Shown: positions 1-9,667, numbered from the stretch's first letter. The stretch: DNA of 64,000 nt from Wolbachia endosymbiont of Ctenocephalides felis wCfeT (GCF_012277295.1 NZ_CP051156.1:1364001-1428000); one strand, 5' to 3'. Made by a program: numbers and translations. The notes: a model not told the origin generated them from the sequence alone.

Positions 1-902
1 TTGTAAATATAATTAAAGCATTCCCGAAAACTGCTCACCCAATGTCAATTTTAATCGCATGCTTTGCGAATTTAGCAGCATCTTATCATGAAGAATACGG
101 AAATAATGTTAATGGTAAAGGTTTAAACTTTGGCATCTCCGCAATAGCGCAAGTCCCTGCAATTGTTGCTATGATTTACAGGCACACTAATGGACAAGAA
201 TTCGTTAGTTCCAGCAATGAGCTCAGCTATAGTGAGAATTTCTTAAAGATGATGTTTGGCAATACTTTTGATAGTGATAAAAGTGTAATTTTTGCTGAGG
301 CTTTAGATAAGATTTTTACTCTTCACGCGGATCACGAGCAAAATGCATCAACAGCAACTGTCAGAGTGGTGGGGTCTGCCGGTTCTAACCTATATGCATG
401 TCTTGCTGCTGGAGTGGCAACGCTTTGGGGACCAGCGCACGGCGGTGCTAATGAAGCAGTGGTGAAGATGCTAGAAGAAATAGAAGAAAACGGAAATGTA
501 GATGAATTTATCACGCGAGCCAAGGATGATAGTGACTCGTTTAAACTCATGGGATTTGGACACCGTGTCTATAAAAATTACGACCCGCGCGCACGAATAC
601 TGAAGGAAATTTGTAATAGTGTCTTAAATAAAATCGGCAATAAAGACAATAAGTTACTTGAAATTGCAGTAAAACTTGAAGGGGTAGCTTTAAGGGATGA
701 ATACTTTGTTAAGCGTAAGCTATATCCAAACGTTGACTTCTATTCAGGTATAATAATGAATGCTATTGGCATACCCTCAAGTATGTTTACCCCAATTTTT
801 GCACTTGCAAGAACTACAGGTTGGGTTACTCAGTGGTATGAGATGATAAATGATGAAGAGACTAAGATTTGCAGACCAAGGCAGCTTTATGTTGGTGGAT
901 AG
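1..902 (+). CDS. gltA: Citrate synthase, 3' part (5' end outside window)
   Basis: Citrate synthase condenses acetyl-CoA and oxaloacetate to citrate, the entry step of the TCA cycle, in the cytosol. The frame is already open at base 3 and reads VNIIKAFPKTAHPMS into the ATG at 42, so that ATG is internal and the gene starts upstream of the window. Family hallmarks are visible: the WGPAHGGANEAV segment with the active-site histidine, the FGHRVYKNYDPRA segment with the second catalytic histidine, and the VDFYSG motif carrying the catalytic aspartate. The C-terminus (RPRQLYVGG) looks complete. The TCA gene sdhB follows 90 bp later on the same strand. Confidence 0.96.
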   Translation, partial: VNIIKAFPKTAHPMSILIACFANLAASYHEEYGNNVNGKGLNFGISAIAQVPAIVAMIYRHTNGQEFVSSSNELSYSENFLKMMFGNTFDSDKSVIFAEALDKIFTLHADHEQNASTATVRVVGSAGSNLYACLAAGVATLWGPAHGGANEAVVKMLEEIEENGNVDEFITRAKDDSDSFKLMGFGHRVYKNYDPRARILKEICNSVLNKIGNKDNKLLEIAVKLEGVALRDEYFVKRKLYPNVDFYSGIIMNAIGIPSSMFTPIFALARTTGWVTQWYEMINDEETKICRPRQLYVGG

Positions 903-992
903 TCATTTTTCTTCATAAATTTTTAAAGAAATTTATATAGTAAATAGCAGTAAAGCATGTTATCTATAAGGTAAAAGGATTTTAGCTATAAG

Positions 993-1775
993 ATGGTTCA
1001 GTTTTCTCTACCAAAAAACTCTCAAATTAACGAAAGGGGCAAAGTTTATCCTATCTCCAGTGAAGCAAAAAACGTCAGAAACTTCCTTATTTATCGTTGG
1101 TCTGCTGATGATGGAAAGAACCCAAGGATAGATACATTTTCCATCGACATGGACGATTGTGGCTCTATGGTGCTTGATGTGTTGATAAAAATTAAGGATG
1201 AAATAGATTCAACTTTAACCTTCAGACGTTCCTGTAGAGAGGGAATATGCGGGTCTTGTGCTATGAATATTGATGGAACTAATACTCTTGCATGTACTAA
1301 ATCTGTGAATGACATCAAAGGTGATGTAAAAATATACCCATTACCTCACATGTATGTAATAAAGGACTTAGTTTCAGATTTAAGCCAATTTTATGAGCAA
1401 TATAAATCAATTAAACCTTGGCTGCAAGCAGATGAATCCACCATTTCAAATAAAGAACACATTCAGTCTCCTGAAGAGAGGGAAAAGTTGGATGGTCTTT
1501 CAGATTGTATATTATGCGCTTGTTGCTCAACTGCTTGCCCAAGTTACTGGTGGAATAGCGATCAATTCTTAGGGCCAGCAATATTACTTCAAGCTTACAG
1601 GTGGATAAATGATAGCCGCGATGCCAAAACGCGTGAAAGGCTTAATGCGCTCAATGATTCATTTAAATTGTATCGCTGTCATACCATAATGAACTGCACA
1701 AAAACGTGCCCTAAAGGGCTGAATCCTGCAAAAGCAATAGCAAAAATAAAACAGCTTATGGTAGAAGGAATTTAG
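993..1775 (+). CDS. sdhB: Succinate dehydrogenase iron-sulfur subunit
   Basis: SdhB passes electrons from the FAD of SdhA to quinone in respiratory complex II at the inner membrane. The 260-residue length is normal. Three cluster motifs occur in order: the 2Fe-2S site [15 protein letters not shown] near residue 75, the 4Fe-4S site [12 protein letters not shown] near 172, and the 3Fe-4S site [14 protein letters not shown] near 229. It ends 3 bp before the YebC gene, so the two are probably co-transcribed. The sdhA and sdhCD genes are not in the window, which is usual for the dispersed operons of Rickettsiales. Confidence 0.97.
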   Translation: MVQFSLPKNSQINERGKVYPISSEAKNVRNFLIYRWSADDGKNPRIDTFSIDMDDCGSMVLDVLIKIKDEIDSTLTFRRSCREGICGSCAMNIDGTNTLACTKSVNDIKGDVKIYPLPHMYVIKDLVSDLSQFYEQYKSIKPWLQADESTISNKEHIQSPEEREKLDGLSDCILCACCSTACPSYWWNSDQFLGPAILLQAYRWINDSRDAKTRERLNALNDSFKLYRCHTIMNCTKTCPKGLNPAKAIAKIKQLMVEGI

Positions 1776-1778
1776 CAA

Positions 1779-2519
1779 ATGGCTGGGCATTCGCAGTTTT
1801 CAAATATAAAGCACCGAAAAGGTGCTCAGGATGCAAAACGCTCTCAAAAATTCACAAAACTTATTAGGGAAATAACAGTTGCTGCAAAGGAAGGCTTACC
1901 TGACCCTGAGCTCAATCCACGCCTTCGCTCTGCTATATTTGCTGCACGTAAAGAAAACCTACCAAAAGATAAAATAGATACGGCAATAAAAAATGCAGCA
2001 GGTAATATCGCTGGAGAAAATTATGATGAAATACAATATGAAGGTCATGGACCTTCAGGAACTGCATTGATTGTTCATGCTCTCACTAATAACCGCAATC
2101 GCACTGCCTCTGAAGTGCGCTTTATTTTCTCTCGAAGAGGTGGAAATTTAGGGGAAACAGGAAGTGTAAGCTATCTTTTTGATCATGTAGGTCTTATCGT
2201 TTATAAAGCAGAAGGTATAAATTTTGATGACCTTTTTGATTATGGAGCTGAATTAGAGGTGTTGAATGTGGAGGAAAATAGCTCAGAAGGGTTGTATATT
2301 ATCACTTGCGAAGTAAAAGATTTCGGCAAAATACGTGATGCTTTTTATACAAAATTCGGAGAGCCAGAGCTTGCTTGTCTTTCATGGCAACCAAAGGATT
2401 TAATAGAAATCAGCGATAAAGAACTAATCGAAAAACTATCTTCGTTGGTTGAAGAGCTAGAGGATAATGATGATGTACAGTATGTGGAAGGCAACTTCAC
2501 TTTCTCTGATGTTGCTTAA
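1779..2519 (+). CDS. YebC/PmpR family regulatory protein
   Basis: This is a YebC/PmpR (TACO1) family protein of 246 residues, the normal length. Members have been described as transcriptional regulators and, more recently, as translation factors that relieve ribosome stalling; the role here is not known. The N-terminus MAGHSQFSNIKHRKGAQDAKR is the family signature, followed by the YEGHGPSGTALIV and NRNRTASEVRFIFSRRGGN segments. An acidic tail closes the protein. It starts 3 bp after sdhB and overlaps or abuts the downstream M23 peptidase gene, so the three genes look like one operon. Confidence 0.95.
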   Translation: MAGHSQFSNIKHRKGAQDAKRSQKFTKLIREITVAAKEGLPDPELNPRLRSAIFAARKENLPKDKIDTAIKNAAGNIAGENYDEIQYEGHGPSGTALIVHALTNNRNRTASEVRFIFSRRGGNLGETGSVSYLFDHVGLIVYKAEGINFDDLFDYGAELEVLNVEENSSEGLYIITCEVKDFGKIRDAFYTKFGEPELACLSWQPKDLIEISDKELIEKLSSLVEELEDNDDVQYVEGNFTFSDVA

Positions 2520-2523
2520 AGGC

Positions 2524-3387
2524 ATGAGATTAATTGTATTTGCATTGCTTTTTATCCTGCCAATGTTTGATGTACATGCTTCAACTAGCAGTAAAGATAC
2601 TTTGTTAATATCAAGTAAAATAAATTCCTCTTTTTTTGCAACAGGAGTTGCACATGGTTTGGCACCAAATACAGTAATGAAGCTGATTAGCATATACAAG
2701 GACTTTGGTGTAGATTTCAAAAAGGATATTGTGCCAAAGAGTAAATTAGAAGTTTTGTTTGAAAGATCTACCAAGGATCAGAAGATTGAAGAAAAAATTC
2801 TGTATACTTCGCTAATAATGAATAAAAAAGCCGTTAGTCTATACCATTACAAGCCGCAAGATGGTAAAGAAGGATATTTCAACAAAGAAGGAGTGAACGC
2901 TCAAAATGGTAGATTTTTCATAAATCCTTTAAGTGAAAATTATCGTATATCTTCAAAATTTGGTAATAGGAAGCATCCTATTCGCGGCAAAGTTGCCTTT
3001 CATAAAGGAGTGGATTATGCGGCTAAACTTGGCACTCCTATACATGCAACTGCAGATGGTGTAATAGAATATTTAGGAGATAATGGAGGGTACGGAAAAT
3101 ACATTAAAATAGCACACAAAAACGAATATTCAACTTGCTATGCTCATATAAGTAAATTTAATAGTAATCTTAAGTCAGGCTCTAAAGTAAAGCAGGGACA
3201 AGTAATTGCTTATGTTGGTAATACTGGTGTTGCAACAGGTCCTCATTTACATTATGAAGTTATATATAATGGTAAACATATTGATCCACTTACAGTAGCA
3301 GAAAGAAAGCTATCTGATCAGGAGTTAATAGAGTTTAAACTGTTTATGAATAACATAGACAAAATTATTAGTAGTAAAATTCGTTAA
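2524..3387 (+). CDS. M23 family metallopeptidase (LytM domain), secreted
   Basis: This is a probable peptidoglycan endopeptidase or a LytM-type activator. A hydrophobic signal segment (MRLIVFALLFILPMFDVHA) begins at the ATG just after the yebC stop. The same frame is open back to 2467, inside yebC, so a longer N-terminus is possible. The C-terminal M23 domain has the zinc ligands in FHKGVDY (HxxxD) and GPHLHYE (HxH), plus the SSKFGNRKHPI and GNTGVATG segments. All catalytic ligands look intact, so activity is expected. Wolbachia makes little or modified peptidoglycan, so this enzyme may act in division or envelope remodelling; that is inference. Confidence 0.9.
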   Translation: MRLIVFALLFILPMFDVHASTSSKDTLLISSKINSSFFATGVAHGLAPNTVMKLISIYKDFGVDFKKDIVPKSKLEVLFERSTKDQKIEEKILYTSLIMNKKAVSLYHYKPQDGKEGYFNKEGVNAQNGRFFINPLSENYRISSKFGNRKHPIRGKVAFHKGVDYAAKLGTPIHATADGVIEYLGDNGGYGKYIKIAHKNEYSTCYAHISKFNSNLKSGSKVKQGQVIAYVGNTGVATGPHLHYEVIYNGKHIDPLTVAERKLSDQELIEFKLFMNNIDKIISSKIR

Positions 3388-3423
3388 ATAATAATAAAAT
3401 TAGTTAAAAAAGTTGGGCATAGT

Positions 3424-4293
3424 ATGAAAAAGGTTAAGAATACAATAGTAACAGATAGAACATCTAGTCAATTGAGTGCATTCCCTATTTTAGCGTTAGG
3501 GCTAATTCTGCTTGTTACCCTGTTGGTTTGTGTGGTGTACGATAATGTAATCGGTGCAGGTATTACTTTGATTACTGTGATTCCAATGACACTGCTTTCC
3601 ACAGGGTTTTTTGTTAATAACCCTAACGAAGCAAGAATAATAGAATTTCTTGGCTATTATGTTGGTACTTGCTTTAAATCTGGAATATTTGTGACGATTC
3701 CTTTTTCAAATACGTATGTTATTTCTCTAAAATTCCAGAATATAAGTACAGAAAAAATAAAGGTTAATGATGCAAACGGTAGTCCTATAGAGATTTCAGT
3801 GGTAATTGTCTGGAGAGTAAGTAGCCCTGCAAAAGCTTATTATAATGTTAATAATTATAATGAGTTTGTTTTTGTGCAAAGTGATTCAGTAATAAGAGAA
3901 TTAGCAAGCAATTATCCATATGACAGCGAAGGTGATGCAGAATCTCTTCGTAAAAATTCTGACAAGATTGCAAATGAGCTGCAGTCAATGTTACAGCAAA
4001 GATTGAATGTTGCAGGAATTGAAGTTACAGAAGCAAGAATATCGCATTTAGCATACTCATCTGAAATTGCACAAGCAATGCTAAGACGCCAGCAAGCATA
4101 TGCAATCACTTCTGCAAGAAAGCTCATAGTACAAAATGCAATAGGGATTATTGAAGAAGTAATAGTTCATTTTGAAAAGAATAAGAGTTTGCAACTAGAT
4201 GGAAAGCAAAAGGTTCAGTTGATAAATAATTTACTAGTTGCACTAATTTCTGAGCAAGATGCACAACCAACAATTAGTTTAGATAATAATTAA
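3424..4293 (+). CDS. SPFH/Band 7 domain membrane protein
   Basis: This stomatin/prohibitin-like (SPFH) protein of 289 residues is anchored by two N-terminal hydrophobic segments (about residues 18-40 and 42-62). The Band 7 domain follows, with NPNEARIIEFLGYYVGT, the EISVVIVWRV strand and the helical EVTEARISHLAYSSEIAQAMLRRQQA segment. SPFH proteins form oligomeric membrane scaffolds that often control proteases or lipid domains. No partner protease or NfeD-type gene is adjacent. It lies 36 bp after the M23 gene in the same direction and may share its transcript. Confidence 0.88.
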   Translation: MKKVKNTIVTDRTSSQLSAFPILALGLILLVTLLVCVVYDNVIGAGITLITVIPMTLLSTGFFVNNPNEARIIEFLGYYVGTCFKSGIFVTIPFSNTYVISLKFQNISTEKIKVNDANGSPIEISVVIVWRVSSPAKAYYNVNNYNEFVFVQSDSVIRELASNYPYDSEGDAESLRKNSDKIANELQSMLQQRLNVAGIEVTEARISHLAYSSEIAQAMLRRQQAYAITSARKLIVQNAIGIIEEVIVHFEKNKSLQLDGKQKVQLINNLLVALISEQDAQPTISLDNN

Positions 4294-4373
4294 TCTAGAA
4301 ATTTTTATGGAACTGACTAGAGGTTTACAAGAATAAAATTATCATTATTCTATAATTAATTGTTGTTATATTT

Positions 4374-6176
4374 ATGAATATTAAAAACCTCTTTACTAAA
4401 GTAACCGTAGTTATCTTAGCCTGCTTATTGATCTTCATGGGAGTTGGTAGTCTCATATCTGATAATAGTAGTAGAGAGGAAGAAATAGCTAAAGTTGGAA
4501 AGAAAGTTATCACACTGGATGAGTATAAATCATTATATAAAAATTACAGCAAACACATTTCTGGCTCTGATGTCAGTAAAGAACAAATAAGAAAGCTAAA
4601 ATATGACTTACTTGATGCGCTTATAGAGCAGAAGCTATTACTTAACTTAACTGATGAGCTTGGATTAGCAGTTGGAGAAGAATCTATAAAGGATTACATA
4701 AAAAATGCTAAGTATTTTCAAAATGATCAGGGTGAGTTTGATAAAGATAAATTCACTGAAGCTTTAAGTGCTTTACACATGACAGAAAAGGAATACATAT
4801 CAAAATTGGAGAAAATTCTGCCTGCAATGATGCTAATGACTTCTCTATTTAAAGATAACTATCCAGTCACTTTTGGTGAAAAAATTGACAAGCAGATATA
4901 CGAGAGTCGCCACCAGACCAGAGTAGTGGATATTTTTAAAGTAACTAAAGATGCAATTACAGATATTAAAGAGCCAGAAGATCAAGCCTTACTTGATCTA
5001 TATGAAAAAAATAAGTCTAATTTCTACTATCCTGAATATCGAACTGCACAATATATCTCCTTAGGCCAAAAATATTTTGAAGATCAAATAAAAATTTCAG
5101 ATGAAGAAGTTGATAATGTAATAAATCAGCAAGAGCTTAAGGATCAAAGGGATATATTTAACTTGATACTTCAAACTAAAGAAGAAGCAGAAGCTGCAAG
5201 AAAAGCATTTGAAGAAGGTACAGTAAGTTTCGAGCAAATAGTAGAACAGTTTGGCAAAACAACACTTGAAGATACTAAAGTAAATAATGTAACTAAAACT
5301 TTCCTTCCAGAAAGCATGAGAGAGGAAGTGTTTGCTCTCAAGGTAGGTGAAGTTAGTGGCGTTCTAGCAAGCAATTTTGGTTGGCATCTAATAAAGGTAG
5401 AGAATGCACATCAAATCTCAGATGAGGATTTAGTTGATTTGAAGAAAAATATAAAGTTAAGTCTAATTAACCAAAAGTCCTTTGAAAAAGTTAACGACTT
5501 CATAAATCAAGTGAATTATAAAATATATAACGGTGCAACAATTGAAGAAATAGCAAGTGAATATACTTTGCCAATGCAAACTATTGGTCCAATGGACGCT
5601 AATGGAAAAGACCAAAATAACAGCAAAAAGCAGGATAATAATGATTTAGTTACCTTTATTTTTTCACGAGAAAAGGATCAAAAAAGTTATTTCAAAGGTG
5701 TTGGAGAAGCTGTTGTTAGTGTGAAAATCACTGATATTCTTCCATCTAAGACAAAAGATTTCAAAGAAAGTAGGCAGGAAGTAATAGAACTTTGGCGTAA
5801 TAGATTTATAGAAGAAAAAATGTTTGAAGCTGGTAAAAAGATTGCAGCACAGCTAAAAGAGCAGGTAGATCCAGAAGGAATGAATGGTGTAGAATTAGTT
5901 AAAGGTCAGCAGATACTCCGTGATGAGCAGAATTATCCTTTTTCTTTTATAGAAGAAATTTTTGGCATGAAAACAATTAATTCAGTAACAAGTCCTGTTC
6001 AGCATAATAATGAAGTTATAGTGGGTGTTTTAAAAGAGATGTATTCATCAGATGGAACATTAAATAAGCTTGATACTGGAAGGCGTATGATGATATCGCT
6101 CAAAGAGCAGTTAGTTAACTACCTGCAATCGAAGTATAAAGTTGAAATTAATGAATCTAAAATTAGTGAGTTATAA
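4374..6176 (+). CDS. SurA/PpiD-like peptidyl-prolyl isomerase, membrane-anchored
   Basis: This is a periplasmic folding factor of 600 residues, the size of PpiD. One N-terminal membrane anchor (VTVVILACLLIFMGVGSLI) is followed by a SurA_N-like chaperone region (about residues 35-160). A parvulin domain lies near residues 230-350, with ILQTKEEAEAARKAFEEG, FLPESMREEVFALKVGEVSG and FGWHLIKVENAHQ. A second, less conserved C-terminal region completes it. PpiD-type proteins help newly secreted proteins fold near the translocon. A 10-bp inverted repeat 29 bp after the stop probably ends transcription. Confidence 0.9.
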   Translation: MNIKNLFTKVTVVILACLLIFMGVGSLISDNSSREEEIAKVGKKVITLDEYKSLYKNYSKHISGSDVSKEQIRKLKYDLLDALIEQKLLLNLTDELGLAVGEESIKDYIKNAKYFQNDQGEFDKDKFTEALSALHMTEKEYISKLEKILPAMMLMTSLFKDNYPVTFGEKIDKQIYESRHQTRVVDIFKVTKDAITDIKEPEDQALLDLYEKNKSNFYYPEYRTAQYISLGQKYFEDQIKISDEEVDNVINQQELKDQRDIFNLILQTKEEAEAARKAFEEGTVSFEQIVEQFGKTTLEDTKVNNVTKTFLPESMREEVFALKVGEVSGVLASNFGWHLIKVENAHQISDEDLVDLKKNIKLSLINQKSFEKVNDFINQVNYKIYNGATIEEIASEYTLPMQTIGPMDANGKDQNNSKKQDNNDLVTFIFSREKDQKSYFKGVGEAVVSVKITDILPSKTKDFKESRQEVIELWRNRFIEEKMFEAGKKIAAQLKEQVDPEGMNGVELVKGQQILRDEQNYPFSFIEEIFGMKTINSVTSPVQHNNEVIVGVLKEMYSSDGTLNKLDTGRRMMISLKEQLVNYLQSKYKVEINESKISEL

Positions 6177-6204
6177 CCACAGATGTATGAGCATTATTTC
6201 AAAG

Positions 6205-6230
6205 TGATCCCAGTTCAAGCACTGGGATCA
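6205..6230 (+). terminator. Hairpin after the foldase gene
   Basis: A perfect 10-bp inverted repeat (TGATCCCAGT / ACTGGGATCA) with a 6-base loop lies 29 bp after the ppiD-like stop. No T-run follows, so it is a weak intrinsic terminator candidate. It could also be one copy of a dispersed Wolbachia repeat. Confidence 0.5.
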
Positions 6231-6263
6231 TGAAGTTTATCACCCCTTAAGAAACTCCTTTCT

Positions 6264-6887
6264 TTACCGCTGGCGCCCAGTTAATTGCGTTATTTCAAGA
6301 CCATTAAGATTCTCAGATGGTGCATCAGCAACTTTACCATCTTTTTGTGCTCTTGCCTCAAGCATAGATTGATTGGTCGGCTGCTTACATAATTCAATTA
6401 ATCTATGAGGAAATGAATATATATTAAGTTCCTTAAAACGTGTGTTTGTTAATGATTCATCGCTTTCAGCTACAGAAACGTTAAAACTTGAGCTGTTTAT
6501 TAATGATTTGTTGCTTTCAGCTACAGAAACGTTTTGGCTGCTGTTAATTTTCTCTCTATGCTCTTCCACTACCTTAAGTAACTCATCTAAGCCAGTACTA
6601 ACAAGTTTTGTACGCAATTTAGCATAATTTTCACTTGGTTGTGCTCGCTGCAGAAAAAGTTTTAAGGCTTCTTTATAATATTCAGAACTTTTAGGATTGT
6701 CTTTATAAAGCTTGATGCATTCATCGTATGTCGTTGTTGTCCTAGCGGCAACTTTGCCAATAATAGGGATCAAATATTTTAATTCTTCAACATTACTTGT
6801 ACCTTCTGGCATTGGTTTACTTGGATCAAGTGCTGATTTTCCAAACATGCCACTGAATGATAATCTACGTTCCCCTATATCTAACAT
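6264..6887 (-). CDS. Hypothetical protein with internal repeat
   Basis: I do not recognise this 207-residue protein. It is hydrophilic, with no signal peptide or membrane segment. Residues 123-131 (NVSVAESNK) recur at 138-146 (NVSVAESDE), separated by a serine-rich linker, so the middle has arisen by a short duplication that is also visible in the DNA. AGGAG lies directly against the ATG, too close for a good Shine-Dalgarno, so the true start may be further in. It follows the stop of a small interrupted ORF by 5 bp and may have been its operon partner. Probably Wolbachia-specific. Confidence 0.5.
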   Translation of the reverse strand: MLDIGERRLSFSGMFGKSALDPSKPMPEGTSNVEELKYLIPIIGKVAARTTTTYDECIKLYKDNPKSSEYYKEALKLFLQRAQPSENYAKLRTKLVSTGLDELLKVVEEHREKINSSQNVSVAESNKSLINSSSFNVSVAESDESLTNTRFKELNIYSFPHRLIELCKQPTNQSMLEARAQKDGKVADAPSENLNGLEITQLTGRQR

Positions 6888-6983
6888 CTCCTTTATTGAC
6901 TACAAAGATTCTTGCTTTCGAAGTGCTGCCAAAATATCTCCTCATTAATTCCAGTAACAAATTTACGTAAGTTTGCTTTCTTA

Positions 6984-7838
6984 GAAGGTGTCTGCAAACT
7001 CAAGAATTAGCTAATTTAGTAAGCATAATAGTAGTCATATTAAAGAAAATATTGGTTTCCGAAGTTTGAGGAGAATGCTCATAATCCTTACTCATACGCC
7101 TAAAATTGGAAAGCCAAGCAAAAGTTCTTTCAACAATCCAACGCTTCGGTATAACCTCAAATCCCGCAATATTAGGAGCTTTTTTTGCTATTGTAAATAA
7201 ACATCCTGTTTTTATTAAGCATCTGTTTTTAAGGTTACCTGTGTATCCTTGATCAGCAAAAAACCTCTGTAATGTTGGTATTTTTTGTTTTGCTTTTACC
7301 AGAAGATCTAAAGCTCCCTCGCGGTCTTGGATGCTTGCACTGTGTACATCTGCCGTAATCACGAGTCCTAGCGTGTCTACAATAATATGCCGTTTTCGAC
7401 CTTTTATTTTCTTGCCAGCATCGTAACCTCTGGCCCCCCTTTTTGAGTCGTTTTTACTGATTGGCTGTCAATTATTCCAACTGATGGTGTGGCTCTTTTA
7501 CCAACTACCTCCCTTACTTTTTTTACTAAAATATCGTGTATTTCTTGCCATTTTCCAGTGTTTTTTAGTCGTGTGTTCCAACTGTAAATTGTCTTCCATG
7601 GTGGGAAATCCTTAGGTAATTGTCTCCATTGGCAGCCTGTTCTCATTACGTACCTTATTGCATTAATAATTGTTCTAATATCGTGTTTTCTTGGTCTACC
7701 TGTCTTTTTTGGCTCAAAATATGGCTTTAAAATTTCCCATTCACTGTCTTTTATGTCACTTGGATACATGTTAAAGTTATCCTTGTATCACATAATTGTC
7801 CTTTTTTCTACTTTTCTACATACTTTGCAGACACCTTC
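6984..7838 (-). mobile_element. IS5-family element (IS1031-like), copy 1
   Basis: The 855-bp element is bounded by perfect inverted ends GAAGGTGTCTGCAAA / TTTGCAGACACCTTC. It is flanked by a TTA direct repeat (6981-6983 and 7839-7841), which fits the TNA targets of the IS1031 group. The transposase is in two reading frames. A copy with identical predicted transposase proteins lies at 26097-26951 in the opposite orientation, so transposition was recent. Confidence 0.9.
7000..7769 (-). CDS. IS5-family transposase, two frames joined by -1 frameshift
   Basis: This is a DDE transposase. The first frame (7769-7404) gives 121 residues with the DUF4096-type N-terminus and GIIDSQSVKTTQKGG, which holds the first aspartate. 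The second frame (to 7000) holds FADQGYTG (second aspartate) and VERTFAWLSNFRR (catalytic glutamate). The frames meet at a run of five A and six G (7434-7444, read on the minus strand). A -1 shift there gives GGARGYDAGKKIKGRKRHI, which matches the normal family sequence. Programmed frameshifting is known for related IS5 elements. Both copies in the window have the same arrangement, so this is not random decay. Confidence 0.88.
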
Positions 7839-8037
7839 TTAGCTGGATCTATTTCCTTAGCTGTCTTTGTTTTATTAATTTTCATAACTATTACTCCTCT
7901 TTTTACTTAAAGAAGAAATATAACAAATATATACAACTTTCACGAGAATTGCGCTTTTATAAATTCTTTTTAAGCATCACGCGTAAGTACTTTTTTAATA
8001 AAAATATCAAATTAGCTAATAATTTAACCTATATATC

Positions 8038-9497
8038 GTATCCATTCAGCTGGGCGGTAAAATAAAGAGTAGACAAGGAATGCTAAAAGGTAAACTAGAG
8101 TGGCTGTGAGGTAATATGGTTGATCTTTTAGAATTTTGCGAAAGTTTAAGCAGACTATAGAAAAGTTAGAAACAAAAATAGAAGAGCTTAAAGCAGAAAA
8201 TAAAGCGCTAAGGATCGAAAACGCTGAGTTAAAAGAAAGGCTTGGCTTAAGTTCAAAAAATTCATCTATACCAAGCTCCAAAGAATTATATAAGATGAGG
8301 GAAAATAAGCCAAAAAGTGACAGGAAAGTAGGAGCACAGGTTGGACATAAAGGCAGTTACCGCCCTAAAATGGAGGCAGATGAGATGGTAAAAATAGAAC
8401 TGCCCAATACGTGTGAGTGCGGAGGAGAAATTGCGGTATCAAAAGATCCGTATACTCATCAAAAGGTCGATTTGCCGGAAATCAAGCCGTATGTAGTTGA
8501 ATATCAACTAGAGCATGGACGTTGCAAAAGATGTGGAAAAAGAAAAAGTAGCAAGCTACAAGAAGGAGTAACTGCGGACACATTTGGTCCAAGAGTTAAG
8601 TCAGTAATTGCAGCATTAAGTGGATTTTACAAGAATTCGAAAAAAGAAGTGGCAAATATTATAAAGGACATTTTCAACCTGGATATCAGCGTCGGTAGTG
8701 TATCAAATAGCGAGGCTAGAGTGGCAGAAAAATGCCAAGAAGCATATGAGCAAATTGAGGAAGAGGTAAGCAAGAGCAAAATTTTACATATCGATGAAAC
8801 TAGCCATTACAACAAAGGTAAACAGGGCTGGTGCTGGATGTTTGCGAGCAAAATAGGAAGTGTGATCAAATTGACAGAGTCAAGAGGGATGAAAGTCCTG
8901 GAAAATAGTAAATTTGGAAAGAATAACAACCTAGTAGTGACCAACAGATATGCAGCTTACAACTACTTTTCCAGCAAGAAAAGGCAGGTCTGTTGGGCAC
9001 ATTTAGCAAGAGATTTTGAAAGGTTGTCTCATAGTTGGAATAGCGAAGTGAAAGTTTTGGGGTATTATTTAAGGAATGTTGCTACTGAATTATTTGCATT
9101 GAAAAAAGCTCTGTTAAAGGATGAAATAGACACATTAAGGTTCATAAGAAGAGCAAGAAAATTACGCAAGCGAACGAGATATTACTTAAAGAATATATCA
9201 AATTTACCCGAGGCAATTGGAGCGTCTCGAGTAGCAAAAAATATCATGAAATCGGATCTGATGATGTGGAAATTTTTGGACGATCCAGAAAATATTCCAC
9301 TGACAAACAACTATGCTGAGCGACAGATTCGGCATTACGTTGTTTACCGAAAAGTTTCATATTTTACACAATCGAAACGGGGAAATATGTTTCTTGAGAG
9401 GATAATTTCATTGTACTTGACTTGGAGGCAAAAGAAGTTAAATCCTTTTCAAAACCTACTGGCTATTGCTTCTTAAGCCATACACCTGAATGGATAC
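8038..9497 (+). mobile_element. IS66-family element, copy 1
   Basis: The element is bounded by inverted ends GTATCCATTCAG / CTGAATGGATAC. It holds a single transposase gene and no tnpA/tnpB accessory genes, like the ISBst12 subgroup. I see no matching 8-bp target duplication at the flanks. A nearly identical copy lies inverted at 18665-20125. Confidence 0.87.
8136..9476 (+). CDS. IS66-family transposase, probably catalytically dead
   Basis: The protein has 446 residues and starts at TTG (no in-frame ATG is near). Order: an N-terminal leucine-zipper-like coiled coil (about 5-45), a zinc-finger-like segment with CECGG and CKRCGKRK (about 90-140), then the DDE core. The core has HIDETSHY (first D) and NNYAERQIRHY (catalytic E). 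The segment VVTNRYAAYN carries asparagine where the other copy and IS66 transposases generally have the second catalytic aspartate (AAC instead of GAC at about 8942). The reading frame is intact, but this change should abolish transposition. Confidence 0.85.
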   Translation: MRKFKQTIEKLETKIEELKAENKALRIENAELKERLGLSSKNSSIPSSKELYKMRENKPKSDRKVGAQVGHKGSYRPKMEADEMVKIELPNTCECGGEIAVSKDPYTHQKVDLPEIKPYVVEYQLEHGRCKRCGKRKSSKLQEGVTADTFGPRVKSVIAALSGFYKNSKKEVANIIKDIFNLDISVGSVSNSEARVAEKCQEAYEQIEEEVSKSKILHIDETSHYNKGKQGWCWMFASKIGSVIKLTESRGMKVLENSKFGKNNNLVVTNRYAAYNYFSSKKRQVCWAHLARDFERLSHSWNSEVKVLGYYLRNVATELFALKKALLKDEIDTLRFIRRARKLRKRTRYYLKNISNLPEAIGASRVAKNIMKSDLMMWKFLDDPENIPLTNNYAERQIRHYVVYRKVSYFTQSKRGNMFLERIISLYLTWRQKKLNPFQNLLAIAS

Positions 9498-9530
9498 ACC
9501 ATTAAATAACCTTATAAAAACAAATTCCCT

Positions 9531-9548
9531 CTGCATATATATATGCAG
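9531..9548. repeat. 18-bp perfect palindrome
   Basis: CTGCATATATATATGCAG is a perfect palindrome in the 255-bp gap between the IS66 element and the HU gene. It could be a protein-binding site or an AT-rich cruciform. Nothing else in this gap looks coding. Confidence 0.5.
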
Positions 9549-9667
9549 CCTTAACCTTTTGAGGGCTTAAAATTCAAGCATTCAGATCATTCCTTAGGCA
9601 GTAATGAGAATACTCTATCAACCAATTCCTTACTCTTAATGATTATATGAAAACAAGAGAATAAAAT

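Larger units (their letters stand above)
6893..7885 (-). pseudogene. Small 44-codon ORF split by IS insertion
   Basis: Removing the 855-bp element and one TTA duplication joins 7885-7842 to 6983-6893 in frame. The restored protein has 44 residues, starts MKINKTKTAKEIDPAKK and ends FWQHFESKNLCSQ. A GAGGAG ribosome-binding site lies upstream of the ATG. The exact repair of the frame shows it was one continuous ORF before the insertion. Function is unknown; it is short, basic at the N-terminus and has no obvious domain. Confidence 0.6.
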
